Positions 12,057 through 24,879 of a DNA stretch of 64,000 nucleotides are shown piece by piece. A program made the translations under genes and the position numbers. Origin of the DNA: Channallabes apus. Taxonomy: Eukaryota > Chordata > Actinopteri > Siluriformes > Clariidae. The stretch covers positions 2,252,833 to 2,316,832 of the forward strand of contig CM060126.1 of NCBI GenBank assembly GCA_030522415.1, written 5' to 3'. The notes beneath the pieces were generated by a model that saw only the letters and a list, made by a program, of their open reading frames with translations, did not search any database and was not told the DNA's origin. Every line of letters begins with the position of its first letter. Positions within the stretch are counted from its first letter, which is position 1.

Positions 12057-13056
12057 TTTACATTCATGCATCAAATGATGGAAGATTACAGAAACAACTC
12101 AGCTAAAGTCAATACAAAATGTCAAGCTTGATGTGCTTTTAGGTCTAATAGGATTGTGGCACTAAATACAGAAATGACGAACTCTTTACGGTACAGTAAA
12201 GCATGTTTGAAGGATTTCTTATTAACCTGTCCATCCACCAGATGGCGCTGCTTAACAGAGTGAACGCACTCCTTTGATTTCTTACTACAGGCTGATTTCA
12301 GCATCGTAACGTAGACGCATATCATCAAACACTCTCCATCTCTGTACCCGCTCGAAATCGCTACCCATGAATAACTCGAGTCTTTCTTTATTACCTGCCC
12401 AGGGCTTCGTCATAACTCATATGCATAGATATTAAAATGGCTGTTGACGTTCACAGCAGTCTGTTTCCTATTTTTTTTTTCCCTCCCCGCTTTCTTATTT
12501 CCTTATTTATTTATTAATTTATTTATTTTTTAGCACAGCGTTGCTCCGAGCAGATGCCTGGCTTGGAGGGAGGTTTCATCGCATGGATGGGAAAGTTGAT
12601 ATAAAGAATAGCTTGTCACGTACTTTGTCACTGTTTCCGTGGGTGGTGAGATGGCACTCGTCAATAAGCCTCAGCCTTGGGCTCATACCTCACATTTTTG
12701 TCCTCGGGTACAGGCCTGAGCACTGACAAAAAGACGAGTGCCTGTATTTATAGCTGTTGATGAAACACTTCGAGAAGATCCTGTTTGCATCATTGACACC
12801 TGTATGTTTGACGACAGACTAATGTCTCATTGTTATGCACAGCACGCTCGGAAAACTATGTTGTTGCATAGATTTTATCAGTTGGATGTGGAAAGGCATG
12901 ACGGTGATAAAACATTATGGCTTCCAGGGATATGAAGCAGAATGCGCAATAATTTGGATTGAAGATGATTAGTAAGGTGTATAATCTTTCATAAATCTAA
13001 TATTATTTTATTTTGTTTGCATTTGTTGAATTTGAAATTGTCGCGTTTGATTTCCA
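12057..13056. other. non-coding stretch, nothing recognised
   Basis: No repeat family or gene identified. The part at 12540-12930 is GC-balanced and repeat-poor, with two short open frames (12541-12726 and 12738-12935) that lack a recognisable domain. Confidence 0.5.
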
Positions 13057-13059
13057 CCT

Positions 13060-13139
<80 letters not shown>

Positions 13140-13244
13140 TTTGCATGTTCTCCTTATGCTTTTTGGGTTTCCTCTGGGTACTCCGGTTTCCTCCCACAGT
13201 CCAAAGACATGCAAATTATGCTAATAATAAAATTAGGCTAATAA

Positions 13245-13281
<37 letters not shown>

Positions 13282-13390
13282 TGTACCCTGTGATGGATTG
13301 TTACTCTGGTGCCCCGACTCCACTGGGCCGGGCTCCAGGCTTCCCGTGACCGCATACAGGATAAGCGGCATAGAGAATGAGTGAGTAACA
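13057..13390 (+). mobile_element. SINE body (Mermaid-like), expanded by GT repeats
   Basis: The segment carries the diagnostic SINE body: TTTGCATGTTCTCC, then GGTTTCCTCCCACAGTCCAA, AGACATGCAAATTA, then CCTGTGATGGATTG, and a tail ACAGGATAAGCGGCATAGAG. No tRNA head is visible; a (GT)n run with a GGGTGGGT interruption sits at about 13064-13138 where it should be. A second (GT)n at 13247-13279 splits the middle. The same body recurs at 33381, 33701, 24672 and 52015. Confidence 0.8.
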
Positions 13391-13624
13391 TTAGCAGCTA
13401 CATAATGCTGCATTATATTAGTACAACACTGGCTGCTTTATGTTAATCTCGTGCCATTTCATGATAAAAAAAAAAGACATTGTCCAAGCAAGCTTGTGTA
13501 TAAGGTTACAAATGATTTGCCCATGTGATCATAGCCATTGCTGTTATGCTTCCACCAAATGTTGTCCAGATCCAGTATTTAATTGTCCAGTCACTAGTAT
13601 TTAATTCATACCTCTTGTAATCTC

Positions 13625-13629
13625 AGTCC

Positions 13630-13661
<32 letters not shown>
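13625..13661. repeat. (AAT)n microsatellite
   Basis: About eleven AAT units just before the LINE relic. Confidence 0.9.
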
Positions 13662-13664
13662 TGA

Positions 13665-14405
13665 AGCAGAAGAATTTGACATAAAAAATTAGATTGACAT
13701 TGATACCACCATCCAAGATCAAGAACAAGACGTGAAAGAAGGCGGTGTAATTTAACACACGAAGATGAAAGAGAAAATTCGAAACGCGTGCCACTGATGA
13801 ATATGACTGTTGTTTAAGTCAGAACTGAATTCCACGAACAGAATAGATGCAATCAACATCCTTGCAGTGCCAGTCATCTGCTACAGTTTTAACATCATCA
13901 CCTGGAAGGGAGAAGAACTAAAGGAACCAGACCACAAAACAAGAAAACAAAAAATGTACAATTGGTAGGATTTACCACTCAAGAACGTCAGGTGTCAGGG
14001 GCATCATCTGAAACGAGACGACATACCAGACAACCACCATCGGTCTTGATACGTACTTGAACACCAAAGAGAAAAGCCTCCTTATGATTTATAGATTCAG
14101 TGAAAGAACGAAGAAACCACCATCCATGTACGATGAAGCTGCCAAACGTAAAAGAGAGCTTAACATAACAGAAATTGAAATTGTGGAAAACGAGTCAGCC
14201 ACTAGCCTTGCTCAAAGAACAAAAGCTAAATATCAAGTGCTAGAACAGCTAACGAGTAGATGGGAAGAACAACCCCTGCATGGGCAGCCCCCCAAATCAA
14301 TCAATGACAAAGATGTAGATCAAGCCAAACTAAACCAATGGCTAAGAATAGCTGACTTTAAGTGTCAAACTAAAATGTTCATCATTGCTTCTAAAGAGCA
14401 GTGTA
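13665..14405 (+). pseudogene. LINE ORF relic (restriction-like-endonuclease type), 5' part
   Basis: Plus-strand reading gives broken pieces of the region downstream of the reverse transcriptase in an R2/R4-like LINE. At 13826-13960 the peptide reads about RIDAINILAVPVICYSFNII, then W-K-G-E-E-L. An open frame at 14057-14437 includes RWEEQPLHGQPPKSINDKDV and LNQWLRIADF, typical of the stretch before the CCHC zinc motif. The frame shifts several times before 14057. The LINE is interrupted at 14405 by a Tc1 relic and resumes at 15188. Clade assignment is from memory of the motif pattern. Confidence 0.65.
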
Positions 14406-14933
14406 CACTGTCTGGCCAAAATAATAATAATAATTAAAAAAAACCAATCACATACTTTTCATTTCAAGCATTTCATTCAGGCACCTTTATCTTTGATTAC
14501 ACACACATTGTGGCGTCCAGTTCATGTGTGAAAATGATTCCTCATGCTCTCAGAACCGCTCTTCCACTGGAGTATTTCAGTGCCATCAGGGAAGAAAAAC
14601 TCCATCGATGTGATAACCTGGTGATTCAGTACATTCAGGTCGTCAGCTGACTTAATTTTATTGCCACATGATGTTGCTGAGTCTCAACCTGAGTGACTGA
14701 AGCAACCCCAGATCATAACACCGTCTCCAGAGGGCTTGTACAGTGGACACTATGCATGATGGGTGCATCGCTTCATGCGCTTCCCTTCTTACCCTGACAC
14801 GCCCGTCACTCTGGAACAGGATCAATCTGGACTACAAAGTCCAATCGTTATCCTCGCTAGCAAACTGAAGCCTTTTTTCCTGGTGAGTCTCAGTAACAAG
14901 TGGTTTTCTTATGGACGAAGTGAGTTCTCATCA

Positions 14934-14991
<58 letters not shown>

Positions 14992-15187
14992 AAATGCTCT
15001 TACTTTCACTACTATAGCTCTGTTTTTTATTGTTGATTTCTTTTATCATGCAACTTCAATTGTTTAAGTGCCAACCCTAAATTCAGGAATACAGGAATGT
15101 TAAATCTGCTTAGTCGTTTTCTTTGCTTGATGCAGCCCAATACTTTGACCCTTCTGAAATGGTGACTTTTTTTTTAGGCAGGCAGTG
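14406..15187 (-). mobile_element. Tc1-like element, decayed and shortened, inserted in the LINE
   Basis: The left end CACTGTCTGGCCAAAA is preceded by TA at 14404-14405. The right end GGCAGGCAGTG closes at 15187 and is followed by TT, a decayed TA. The ends are imperfect inverted repeats. The interior on the minus strand holds transposase fragments of the same family as 290-1010, read backwards through GATCATAACACCGTCTCCAG and CATGATGGGTGCATCGCTTC. A (GT)n run at about 14937-14991 has expanded inside. At ~780 bp it is about half the normal length of a Tc1 element. Confidence 0.8.
14500..15060 (-). pseudogene. Tc1-like transposase relic
   Basis: Minus-strand pieces of a DDE transposase. The catalytic-core block is at about 14690-14830. 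The segment between the second Asp and the Glu, and the C-terminus, are missing or unrecognisable near 14460-14560. The (GT)n insertion at 14937-14991 interrupts the N-terminal half. It aligns by eye with 420-800. Confidence 0.75.
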
Positions 15188-15660
15188 TTTTAAGACAAAC
15201 TACTGCATGAAATATGGCTCCAACCCACTGTGCAGGATATGCAATAAAACAACAATAGACCACATCGTCTGCTGCTCAGAATTGGCCAAAACAGAATAAC
15301 AAAACCGAAAAACCAAAGGCACAACAAAGCTGCAGGATACCAGCATTGGGCATTCTGTAAGAACCATAAACCATTAACTGTAAAAGAAAAAGATGAAGCT
15401 GCTATTCTCTGGAAGCTGCTAATTCAAATATATAACAAAATCAAGGCCAACAGACCTGATATAGTCATGAAGGAAAGTAAAGACAGTTTGTTGATATTGA
15501 AAGAAACACCTCTTGGAAAACTACTGAAAAACTCTCCAAATAGAGAGATCTACTGTAGAAATGGAGAGAATGCGGAGCATGAAGACCACAACAATACCTG
15601 GGGTAATAGATGGTCTTTGTCTGGTCAAGAAAAGGAATGGACAAAAATAAATAAATAAAT
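15188..15660 (+). pseudogene. LINE ORF relic, 3' part with CCHC and endonuclease-like tail
   Basis: This continues the LINE at 13665-14405. The peptide at about 15210-15290 contains CRICNKTTIDHIVCCSELAK, a C-x2-C-x7-H-x4-C zinc motif as in R2/R4-type LINEs. The frame then shifts, and 15380-15658 reads KIKANRPDIVMKESKD, resembling the PD...D/E core of a restriction-like endonuclease. An (AAAT)n tail at about 15645-15660 would suit a LINE 3' end. Stops and frameshifts make it non-functional. Confidence 0.65.
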
Positions 15661-15835
15661 CCAGGTAACATATATACAGGAAGTTTATATATATATATAT
15701 AAAATAATCCATACCACCTCACAGTTGCCCAAGTCCAAGGGATGGACTCGGCTACATGAGTGAACAAAGCAGGACATTAGGAAATTAATAATAATAATAA
15801 TAATAATAATTAATATTATTATTATTATTTTAAAT
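15640..15835. repeat. short AT-rich microsatellites
   Basis: (AAAT)n at about 15645-15660, (TA)n at 15687-15700, (AAT)n at 15788-15812 and (ATT)n at 15814-15829, with weak dyad symmetry between the last two. Confidence 0.85.
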
Positions 15836-16366
15836 ATATTCCAAATTGCTCTACAGGTGGCATTAATTATAAAACTCAAAAACTAAAATATGAATATGAT
15901 AAGGATATATACATATATAATATGTTATAATACTGCAATTAAGATAATTTTAATGGTCATAAAATGTAATTAAATACTGCTAAACACCCCAAACCCAATG
16001 AATTGGGATTTATTTTATTTTATTAACTAAAACTTACTGAGCAGGCTGTTTTAACATAAGAAAATAAAGACCTGAAGCAACAGTAAGATCTAATTGATCT
16101 TAATCATGGTGGACGGTTATTCCAATCAGTATTTAAAGAGCTTTCAAATTGAAATGTCCTGTGTCCAACTTCTTTGGAAATTCTAGGGGTATTCTAAAGG
16201 GTATTGCATACTGTTTGTCTGAATGAATATAAAGAACTACAGTACAGTATATGGGGAAGAGAACAGTTTCAAATATGCTGGACAATCAGAATTCACATAT
16301 TCACAAATGAATAGAGTCAGATACAGTACATTGCTTTTTCTGTTTAAACAATTAAGTGATTCATAC

Positions 16367-16654
16367 TTAAAGCAATGGTGAGTCTAATATGGACATCTTA
16401 AAATTAATGTCCATAGAATTACATAAAACATCATGGGTTTTTAGATGTCTGTCAAAGGTGTTTTGAAAGACAATATCCACATAATCAATTACAGGGAGAA
16501 TCCATTGAGAAATAAAATCAATGCGAGTTTTAAAAGAAAGTTCAGGATCCAAATCCAAGATGTTTGAAGGAATCCACTTTCTCAAAGGCTTACAGCGATA
16601 TGAGCAAGTGTGCTGCATGCCAAACACATTGCTGCAGGACTTCTTTTTATTCAA
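16367..16654 (-). pseudogene. LINE ORF2 C-terminal relic
   Basis: The minus frame contains LDLDPELSFKTRIDFISQW and ILPVIDYVDIVFQNTF, typical of the thumb and C-terminal region of APE-type LINEs, where an LPVIDYGD-like motif follows the RT. It belongs with the RT relic at 16880-17500. Confidence 0.7.
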
Positions 16655-16879
16655 TAATAGTTTGTGCTATAAAACAAACAATAACATAAACATAGAGATG
16701 AACTGAACAATTAAATAATATTTAAGAGAGATTGTTAATAAAAATTTAAAAGAGAAGTGGTCCCAAATTGGAACCTTGAGGAACACCCATTTCAAAACAT
16801 AAATAATCACACTGAGAGCCTTATAAACAACAAATTGACATCGATTATGCAGGTACTGTACAGTAGGCAACAAACCTAA

Positions 16880-17500
16880 CTAAAACAGAGTTAAACTAAT
16901 GGAAAACATTAGGAGGAGATAGAGACTGTCTTCAGTTTTAGAAAGATCAATAAAAATTTCCCCAGTGAGTTTGCCTTTACCAAAGGAAGACAACACATTG
17001 TTAGTCAATTTTAGAAGAGCAGTACTAGTTAAAAAGTTAGGTATAAAAACAGATTGAAAAGGAGCAAAACCAGTTAATGTAGTGTGATAATTGGTCAAAA
17101 ACAAGTTTCTAACAAAATAATTCAAGAATACAAATAATAAAATGGCAATAAAACAAATAATAGAAATTGGATGATGGTTATTCACATCACTCCACCCTTA
17201 AAGAGAGGGTTACAGTAACTCAAATTTGGAAAGTTGCAAGTGGGAGGCTAAATAAGTCTGCAAGGAAATACATTATATGATGTGTAGCAAGTTTAACAAA
17301 TTTGTCTTCTAAACAATCTAGACCAGTACTTAACACTCATATAGCATGATAAACATAATTGGGCAAAATTTTCCTGAAGGAACTATTAGAAGTTCATCTA
17401 AAATCTGGTCATACGATGGGAATTGAAGTGACAGGAACTACAGATGGAGGAGGAACAATGATTAAATTAGCAATACGTACAGAAACAGAAATTAATTCAT
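16880..17500 (-). pseudogene. LINE reverse transcriptase relic, N-terminal half
   Basis: The minus frame at 17185-16880 contains a degraded form of the NYRPIS motif (NNHHPISIICF). It continues with FAPFQSVFIPNFLTSTALLK and IFIDLSKTEDSL, the latter matching the motif in which the first catalytic aspartates lie; here the AFD is changed to TED. Further upstream (17500-17200) lies weak similarity to the pre-RT linker. The copy cannot be active. Confidence 0.7.
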
Positions 17501-18049
17501 TATGAACTCGTATTTGGGTTATGATATATATATATATATATATTTATTTATTTTTTTTTTTTTTTTTTTTTTTTATATTGAGAAAGTGGTTCCCAAAAGT
17601 GTCAAAGATAAAAATAAAATAAAAATCCTGAGATTAACTATTTTTATAGTAGTTAGATTTGGCAGTCCTTGTTTTGGTTTTACATACATTCCTCAAACGT
17701 CTGTATGTTTTCAAATTAGCATTATAGCATTATCATTAAATGGCTGGTATTTAGCGTAGGTTTTGTCCCTTTGTTTGAAAAAGGTTAATGAGATAAGAGC
17801 TGCTCTTGGGTAAATGCATCCCTTTGACTTGAATTGTTTTATCATGTTATAGCATGTTTATCCATTTCATTAGCAAGTTCACAATGGAAAATGCATGCAT
17901 CTTCAAAAAAAAAAAAGGAATCCTTAGAAATCTATTCCATATTAGTCTTATTTGCGTTTTGAGTCTTAAATAAATTATTATACAGTACATTCAATTTTTT
18001 ATTTTGTCTTGTTTTAATATATTTTAGGTGATGGCTATACAGTAGTTTA

Positions 18050-18540
18050 TTATTTCCAAACACAGTAAATAATAGAACGATAACTTAAACAATCTGACAT
18101 AACATTTTTAGGATCGGTGACAAGTATCCAATCCAACAAAGATGAAGACCGAAAATCCACTCTGTTAGGATTTGTAATTAACTGTGTGAGGTTGACAATA
18201 TGAAATACATTTCTAGCATTAAAGAAACAGTGATCAAGTCGGTTAGCATTAAAGTCCTTGCTTTTGTCAAGAGAAATGATAAAACAGAGACTTGGTCGAA
18301 TCAATTGGAGCAGAGGGAGACCTGTAAAGGATTTAAATGTCTGTTAAAATGGGGAATAATAAAATTAATAAATAAATATTCACAATGTACTGGATTGGTA
18401 TTAGGAGTGAAATGCGCTAATGCAAGATTTGCAGAGACATACTGTACTGTACAGTACAGTATGTACACCACACCAGTAGCCACACCACCATCTCTGCAAG
18501 CCCTGTCACCTCTATACAGGAAAAAACATCACTTTGAATT
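18050..18540 (-). pseudogene. LINE endonuclease domain relic
   Basis: Two minus-strand frames carry AP-endonuclease-like segments. The first, upstream, contains LAHFTPNTNPVHCEYLFINF (18483-18301). The second contains LTQLITNPNRVDFRSSSLLD followed by WILVTDP (18304-18050), the block where LINE endonucleases have a conserved SxLIDLI...D pattern. The expected SDH near the end is degraded. Confidence 0.65.
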
Positions 18541-18550
18541 TTAATGTCAG

Positions 18551-19889
18551 AGATTCTACTATTTAGCCAAAAAAAAAAAAAAAAAAACTTTTTTGTTCAT
18601 ATAACGTCTAACCCAGGTGCTAAGAAGATAAATTTTAAAAGAAGACACGTAATATTAAGATGAGTAGTCCTTTGTCTTAACCAAATATGTCCAAGAGTAA
18701 ATAAATATAATAAATCACAATATATTTATGTTTACAAAAATGAATTGTATTGCCCTACTGTAAAGACATTCTGTATTCAAGATATATGAGGAGATCTTAT
18801 TTAACTGTAATTGCACCTGAAGGTGGTTAGACCATTATCATCATCAGGGGAGGGGGTGAAAACTTTTGCAACCCCTTCCCCAAAAATGCTATTTTTTTTT
18901 TTACTAATTTAATTATTAAGGATATTTTGTAAGAAACAATGAAATTTCATGTTAATTACTTATAATATGAGGGAAGAGTATTTGTGCAAAAAAAAAATTT
19001 TTTAAGTTTGATATAAGAGAACTGTATATATTTTTTTCTTTATATTGTCATGTAATAAGTCTTGGATTGTTTTATCACTTTAATGAAGTAAATATTGAAA
19101 ACAACAAGGTTTGCATAACCTTTGCATTGTTCTTGCATTGAAGTAATGAATGAACCTGTTTTACCATTCGACAACGCAATTGAGTTGTGTCACTCCAAAA
19201 TGCAAAAACTTACCAATCACAGTTTTGCCTGTGGGGTGTGGCTATAGTCATACAAGGCTCTAAAAGCATTCGTCATATATAATGGAATCTACTTTGTACA
19301 TCCAATGGCTTTATTTTTCTTTATTTGTACTACACTAAGCTTAGAATTATTCTCTAAACATGATTGAAACATTATTACAGCTAAAGAGATTTACAGCTCA
19401 AAGCAGAATCTAGAAGTTTCTTTCTTTAGCACTCACCTGCCATTCTGTGCCATATGTCACTCTGTACCTTTTAGCGATATTACAAGATTGCATCCACTGT
19501 TAATTGCTGATCGAGAAAAAATGGAAAATTTTTGACGTTTCCAGCATAACAATTAAGCAAGCAAATGGAACTGAAGCAGTAACAAATGTAATCACTGTAA
19601 TTATCACCCAGATGGTTGCAGCCCATGTTGAGATTCTGAAATGTGACTTCCACTCGAGGCGTTCCGTGTATGTCTTTTATTACTGTAATTGATGAGCAAG
19701 CAGAGATTCTCACGCAGAGCATCTGCACACCAGCGTGTAAACACCAAGGTGTAAACAGTCGACTAGTCCAAATAGGACAAACTACAACATTTTGAGAATG
19801 ATAGAAGCAAAACTTTGGCTTTTTCCAGTCATTATATACATTATATACACCAGTAAGCCATACCATTAAAATAATTAACATTAAAAACC
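18551..19889. other. non-coding stretch, nothing recognised
   Basis: AT-rich DNA with poly-A/T runs at 18571-18589, 18891-18902 and 18988-19002. No gene or element boundaries seen. Confidence 0.5.
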
Positions 19890-20245
19890 CCTAAGGCTTG
19901 GGTTCAGTTTGATCCACTGGGGCAGCTTTGACCTTCTAGGCATCGCACCTCTGAGCTTCTCGTGGGGTGCTGTGGTGTCTGGTGCCAGGACGTTAGCAGT
20001 GGATCTTTTGTGTGAAGATCGAATTGGAGGCTGGGTTGGTGGCTCTTTTCTTTCTGGGCCCAGTGTGCGGTGGGCTGTGGTGCACTGAGTCTTCTTTTGC
20101 CTTTCTATCGTGGTCATCATTGACTCTTCAACGCTTTGTGGTACTGTACATTGGCTCTTCTGTGGAATCGGACCTGTCATGCAGGCCTTTGGTCCCCAAA
20201 AACATTAGTCCGACTTGGGTGCCCATGATCCTGTTACCAGTTTAC
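19890..20245 (-). pseudogene. Tc1-like element relic, internally deleted
   Basis: The plus strand reads GGGGCAGCTTTGACCTTCTA, then GGTGCTGTGGTGTCTGGTGC. After an apparent deletion it continues with TGGCTCTTCTGTGGAATCGG and TGGGTGCCCATGATCCTGTT. I recognise these as the two sides of a fish Tc1 element whose transposase is on the minus strand; the middle is missing. The 81-codon plus-strand open frame here (20012-20254) is antisense and not a gene. Confidence 0.6.
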
Positions 20246-21275
20246 TGTATATAACAAATCATTGTTAATGTGTTAATATTATATGTTTATTTATTGCTTT
20301 AGACATTTTTTTTCATCAAACAGGACAAGGTAGACGCCCAACCAATTGCCCCTAAAGAAATCTTAGCTTACTGTATAACCTGATTTTATTAGCTATTTTG
20401 CCAGCATAAGTAAAGAAAAAAAAAAAAAGTAAAAAAAAAAAAAAAAAAAGATTTTTTAAATTATCAAATAAATGTCACTAAAATCCAGCCAGGCTGATAT
20501 TAGCTAAATGCTTAGGTTTATCAGGTGCAGTTATGACCATTTATAGACAATGATGTAAAATCCTGCCAGGTTTTCATGTTACAGTAGCTTGTGAAAGAGT
20601 TTTAAATTATGCAAAAATCTCCTTAGGTTGGCTGCTGTTAGCCTACAGTCATGAATTATGAATATACAGTATATAAACGTCAGATTTTTCTGAATATCAC
20701 TTCCTCTCAGAACGCATGCTAGGTGACCTCATGCTATCAGGCTGGCTAGTGTAAGGAGTAAAGATTACTAATTAGGAATATAAATTGTCAAGTGAGGTAC
20801 GTACTGTAGCTACGAAGCAATAAGGAATATGAATTAGAAATTGGATATCCTGTCAGTTTAGTTTATTTTAGCTTACCGGCTAGAACGAGAGTTTAAGGTC
20901 ATTAATAATGAAATTAGATAATAGATTTAAAATCCCTGTGCTGATTAAATCTAAAAAGAAATGTAATATACTGTACATGTATTAATTTTATAAACATTGT
21001 AATATAATTCTTTGATAGTGTTTGAAATCATTTATGATTTCACAACCTATGAATGACACACAAGAGAGATTATATAGCGCAGGAACATTATGGATATTAT
21101 AATAATTAGAATATTTAATATATTAAAATAATAGCCCAATTTCCCTCCAGGGTGACGGTAATGAGAAGATTATGCAACTCATAAAGTTTATTACAGCGGA
21201 TATGAATTGTGCTAAAGGTCAAAATAACTGATGCACAACTTTGCGCCAAGATGCATATAGAAGTAAATCAATAAA
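20246..21275. other. non-coding stretch, nothing recognised
   Basis: AT-rich. Poly-A tracts at about 20414-20450. No gene or bounded element. Confidence 0.5.
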
Positions 21276-21313
21276 CACACGGACACACACAATGACACAC
21301 GCACGCACACACG

Positions 21314-21352
<39 letters not shown>

Positions 21353-21387
21353 GCACACACACACACACACACACACAACACACACAC
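21276..21387. repeat. (CA)n/(CGCA)n microsatellite
   Basis: CA dinucleotides interspersed with CACG units, for about 110 bases. Confidence 0.95.
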
Positions 21388-21568
21388 TATGCCAATGACT
21401 TCCTCAGGTCAATATTTATAGATTCTCAGGATGAAGATGAAGTAGATGTTTTGAGTTGAGAGAATTAGTGATTCAGTTCATCCCATTATTGATGTATATC
21501 ATTTACTGTGATATTTACATGGGGAAAGAAACCTGAGCAAAATGAATATTCCTATAAAGTTAGTCTTA

Positions 21569-23181
<1,613 letters not shown>

Positions 23182-23183
23182 TA

Positions 23184-23529
23184 AGTTTGGTTGCAAACTA
23201 CAACTTTTTTAAAGCATGAAAACTGTTAAATATGTGTGGAATTAAAGAAGATGAAGTCATATCAGGGAATAATCATCAGCCTATGTATTTAATTGTAAGT
23301 CACTTTTCGATAAGGAAACTTTTCTTAATTAAACATTGTAAAAGTAATATAGCTTAATGGGGTACGATGCTCAGAAATTTAAGATGTATATGCTGACTTA
23401 AAGCAAACATTCTAGTAATGTGTATGTACTGCATATTTATATATTTACATGGATCATAGTGGTCCTTCAGGTGCTTCCAAATACAGAAACATGCAGAATG
23501 GCTGTATTTAAACTTTTTTTTTTTAATTC
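23184..23529. other. non-coding stretch, nothing recognised
   Basis: AT-rich DNA between the Tc1 element and the next repeat. No gene. Confidence 0.5.
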
Positions 23530-24135
23530 TTTGAATCTCGTTCATCAAAATTAACGAATCTTTTTTTGAGTCATTTCATTCATTTGGTTCTTTTGCTCAG
23601 AAATAAATTGATGAAATGTTGCGTTTTCAATAAAAAATACCCCCAATACGTCTACATACACAAATTTTGTCTATAGTTCCAGTTATGAAAATATTACAAT
23701 GTAACTAGGACATATTATAATAAAACAGAATGAGCAGCTCCCCTCTTATACCTTCCAGTCTGAGTCGTTCGTCCTTTTGAATCTATTGCACTGCATAGCG
23801 TTTATGGGAGTCACGTGTCAGAAGAACGAACGACTCGAGACTCAAAGACCCACTAGCACAATCGTTCAATACTGTTTCCTGTGTACTGCACCGCATAGCG
23901 TCTATGGGAGTCACGTGTTAAAAGAACGAACGACTCGAGACTTGAAGACTTATTGCTGAGAATCGTTCAATACTGTTTCCTGTATATAACATACGGAGGT
24001 TTTGCGATGCTTTGCGCATGCGCGCCCAATAGAAAATGAACAAACCACTCTCCGAGACGACTCGTTCATCTGAGTCATGTTAAAGATTTGTTCAAAAAGA
24101 ACGAATCATTCATGAACGACCCATCACTAGAACAG
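23530..24135. mobile_element. probable hAT-like non-autonomous element
   Basis: The right end, reading GAACGAATCATTCATGAACG then ACCCATCACTAG, has the form of a fish hAT end (TAGTGATGGGT on the other strand). The body repeats AACGAACGACTCGAGAC. The left end near 23530 (CGTTCATCAAAATTAACGAA) is a degraded counterpart, and no target duplication was found. An exact 100-bp tandem duplication lies at 23787-23986. Confidence 0.45.
23787..23986. repeat. 100-bp tandem duplication
   Basis: Two units with a period of exactly 100 bp (GCATAGCG at 23793 and 23893). Shared blocks include ATGGGAGTCACGTGT, AGAACGAACGACTCGAGACT and AATCGTTCAATACTGTTTCC. Differences are mainly near the middle of the unit. Confidence 0.9.
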
Positions 24136-24671
24136 ACCGCTTTTCTAGTTCCGGTTTAATCATGACGTGTATTGTACAAAAATAGACACTACAGTGCAGC
24201 AGATATCAATATTTTCAATTATATATAATAGTTTTAATTTGTAAGTAAATGTATAAAATGCCTAAAGTCCTATTTCATGTATTTGTATGGGGGTGTGGGA
24301 GAAATCAGTTTCAATTAATCAGTCTAGAAGCACGATTGTAGATAATGTCTGTCTTGTAAAGCTGTCCTGATGGTAAATAATCCTAATTTGTGAAAACAGA
24401 GTTCACAGTCTAATACAGTGGAAAACAGCTCTGAGACAAAATGGCATCCGGCATTCGCCTCTTGAATGCGCAGTTACATTTGACATGCGAGTTTCCTCAG
24501 GTGCGATTATGGTTTTTGGCCACATGATGGCAGTGTGGGGAAAGAGGACAGCTTTAGTCAAGAGGAGTTGTACAGTATGCTCTACATTGTATATTTGTAT
24601 CAAAGGCATGAACGGTAAGACTTCCGGGAGCATGTTCATAAGTCTGATTTGTTCGTAAGGCAGACAAACTC

Positions 24672-24766
24672 AGTGGTAACCCACCAAGGACACGGAGAAC
24701 ATGCAAACTCCATGCACACCCTGGAGGTGCGAAGCCACAGTGCTAACCATTACGCCACCATGCCTC
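24672..24766 (-). mobile_element. SINE fragment (Mermaid-like)
   Basis: Minus-strand SINE: the tRNA-like head GGCATGGTGGCGTAATGGTT at the right joins a shortened body with GAGTTTGCATGTTCTCCGTG. The B-box region is largely deleted between the head and the body. Confidence 0.75.
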
Positions 24767-24831
24767 ATGTAGTGTGTGCTTCCTAGGTAAATGGTGGAAA
24801 TGTATAGACAATTTGAAGTATTTCATTGTGG

Positions 24832-24872
24832 AGATGGTGTACCTTTGTAAACCATACAAAGGTACACCATCT
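24832..24872. repeat. perfect 18-bp hairpin
   Basis: AGATGGTGTACCTTTGTA, five loop bases (AACCA), then its exact reverse complement. No surrounding element boundaries were recognised. Confidence 0.95.
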
Positions 24873-24879
24873 TATGGCT

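Larger units (their letters stand above)
16100..18550 (-). mobile_element. APE-type LINE relic (CR1/L2/Jockey-like group)
   Basis: A single minus-strand LINE ORF2 can be followed in fragments. Endonuclease pieces lie at 18540-18050, the linker and reverse transcriptase at about 17500-16880, and the C-terminal part at 16654-16367. The order and spacing fit one ancient copy of ~2.4 kb. It is interrupted by (TA)n and poly-T at 17523-17571 and by many stops. Confidence 0.7.

Noticed and set aside
20012..20254. 80-codon plus-strand frame with LVALFFLGPVCGG
   Set aside because: It lies in a deleted Tc1 relic, antisense to the transposase.
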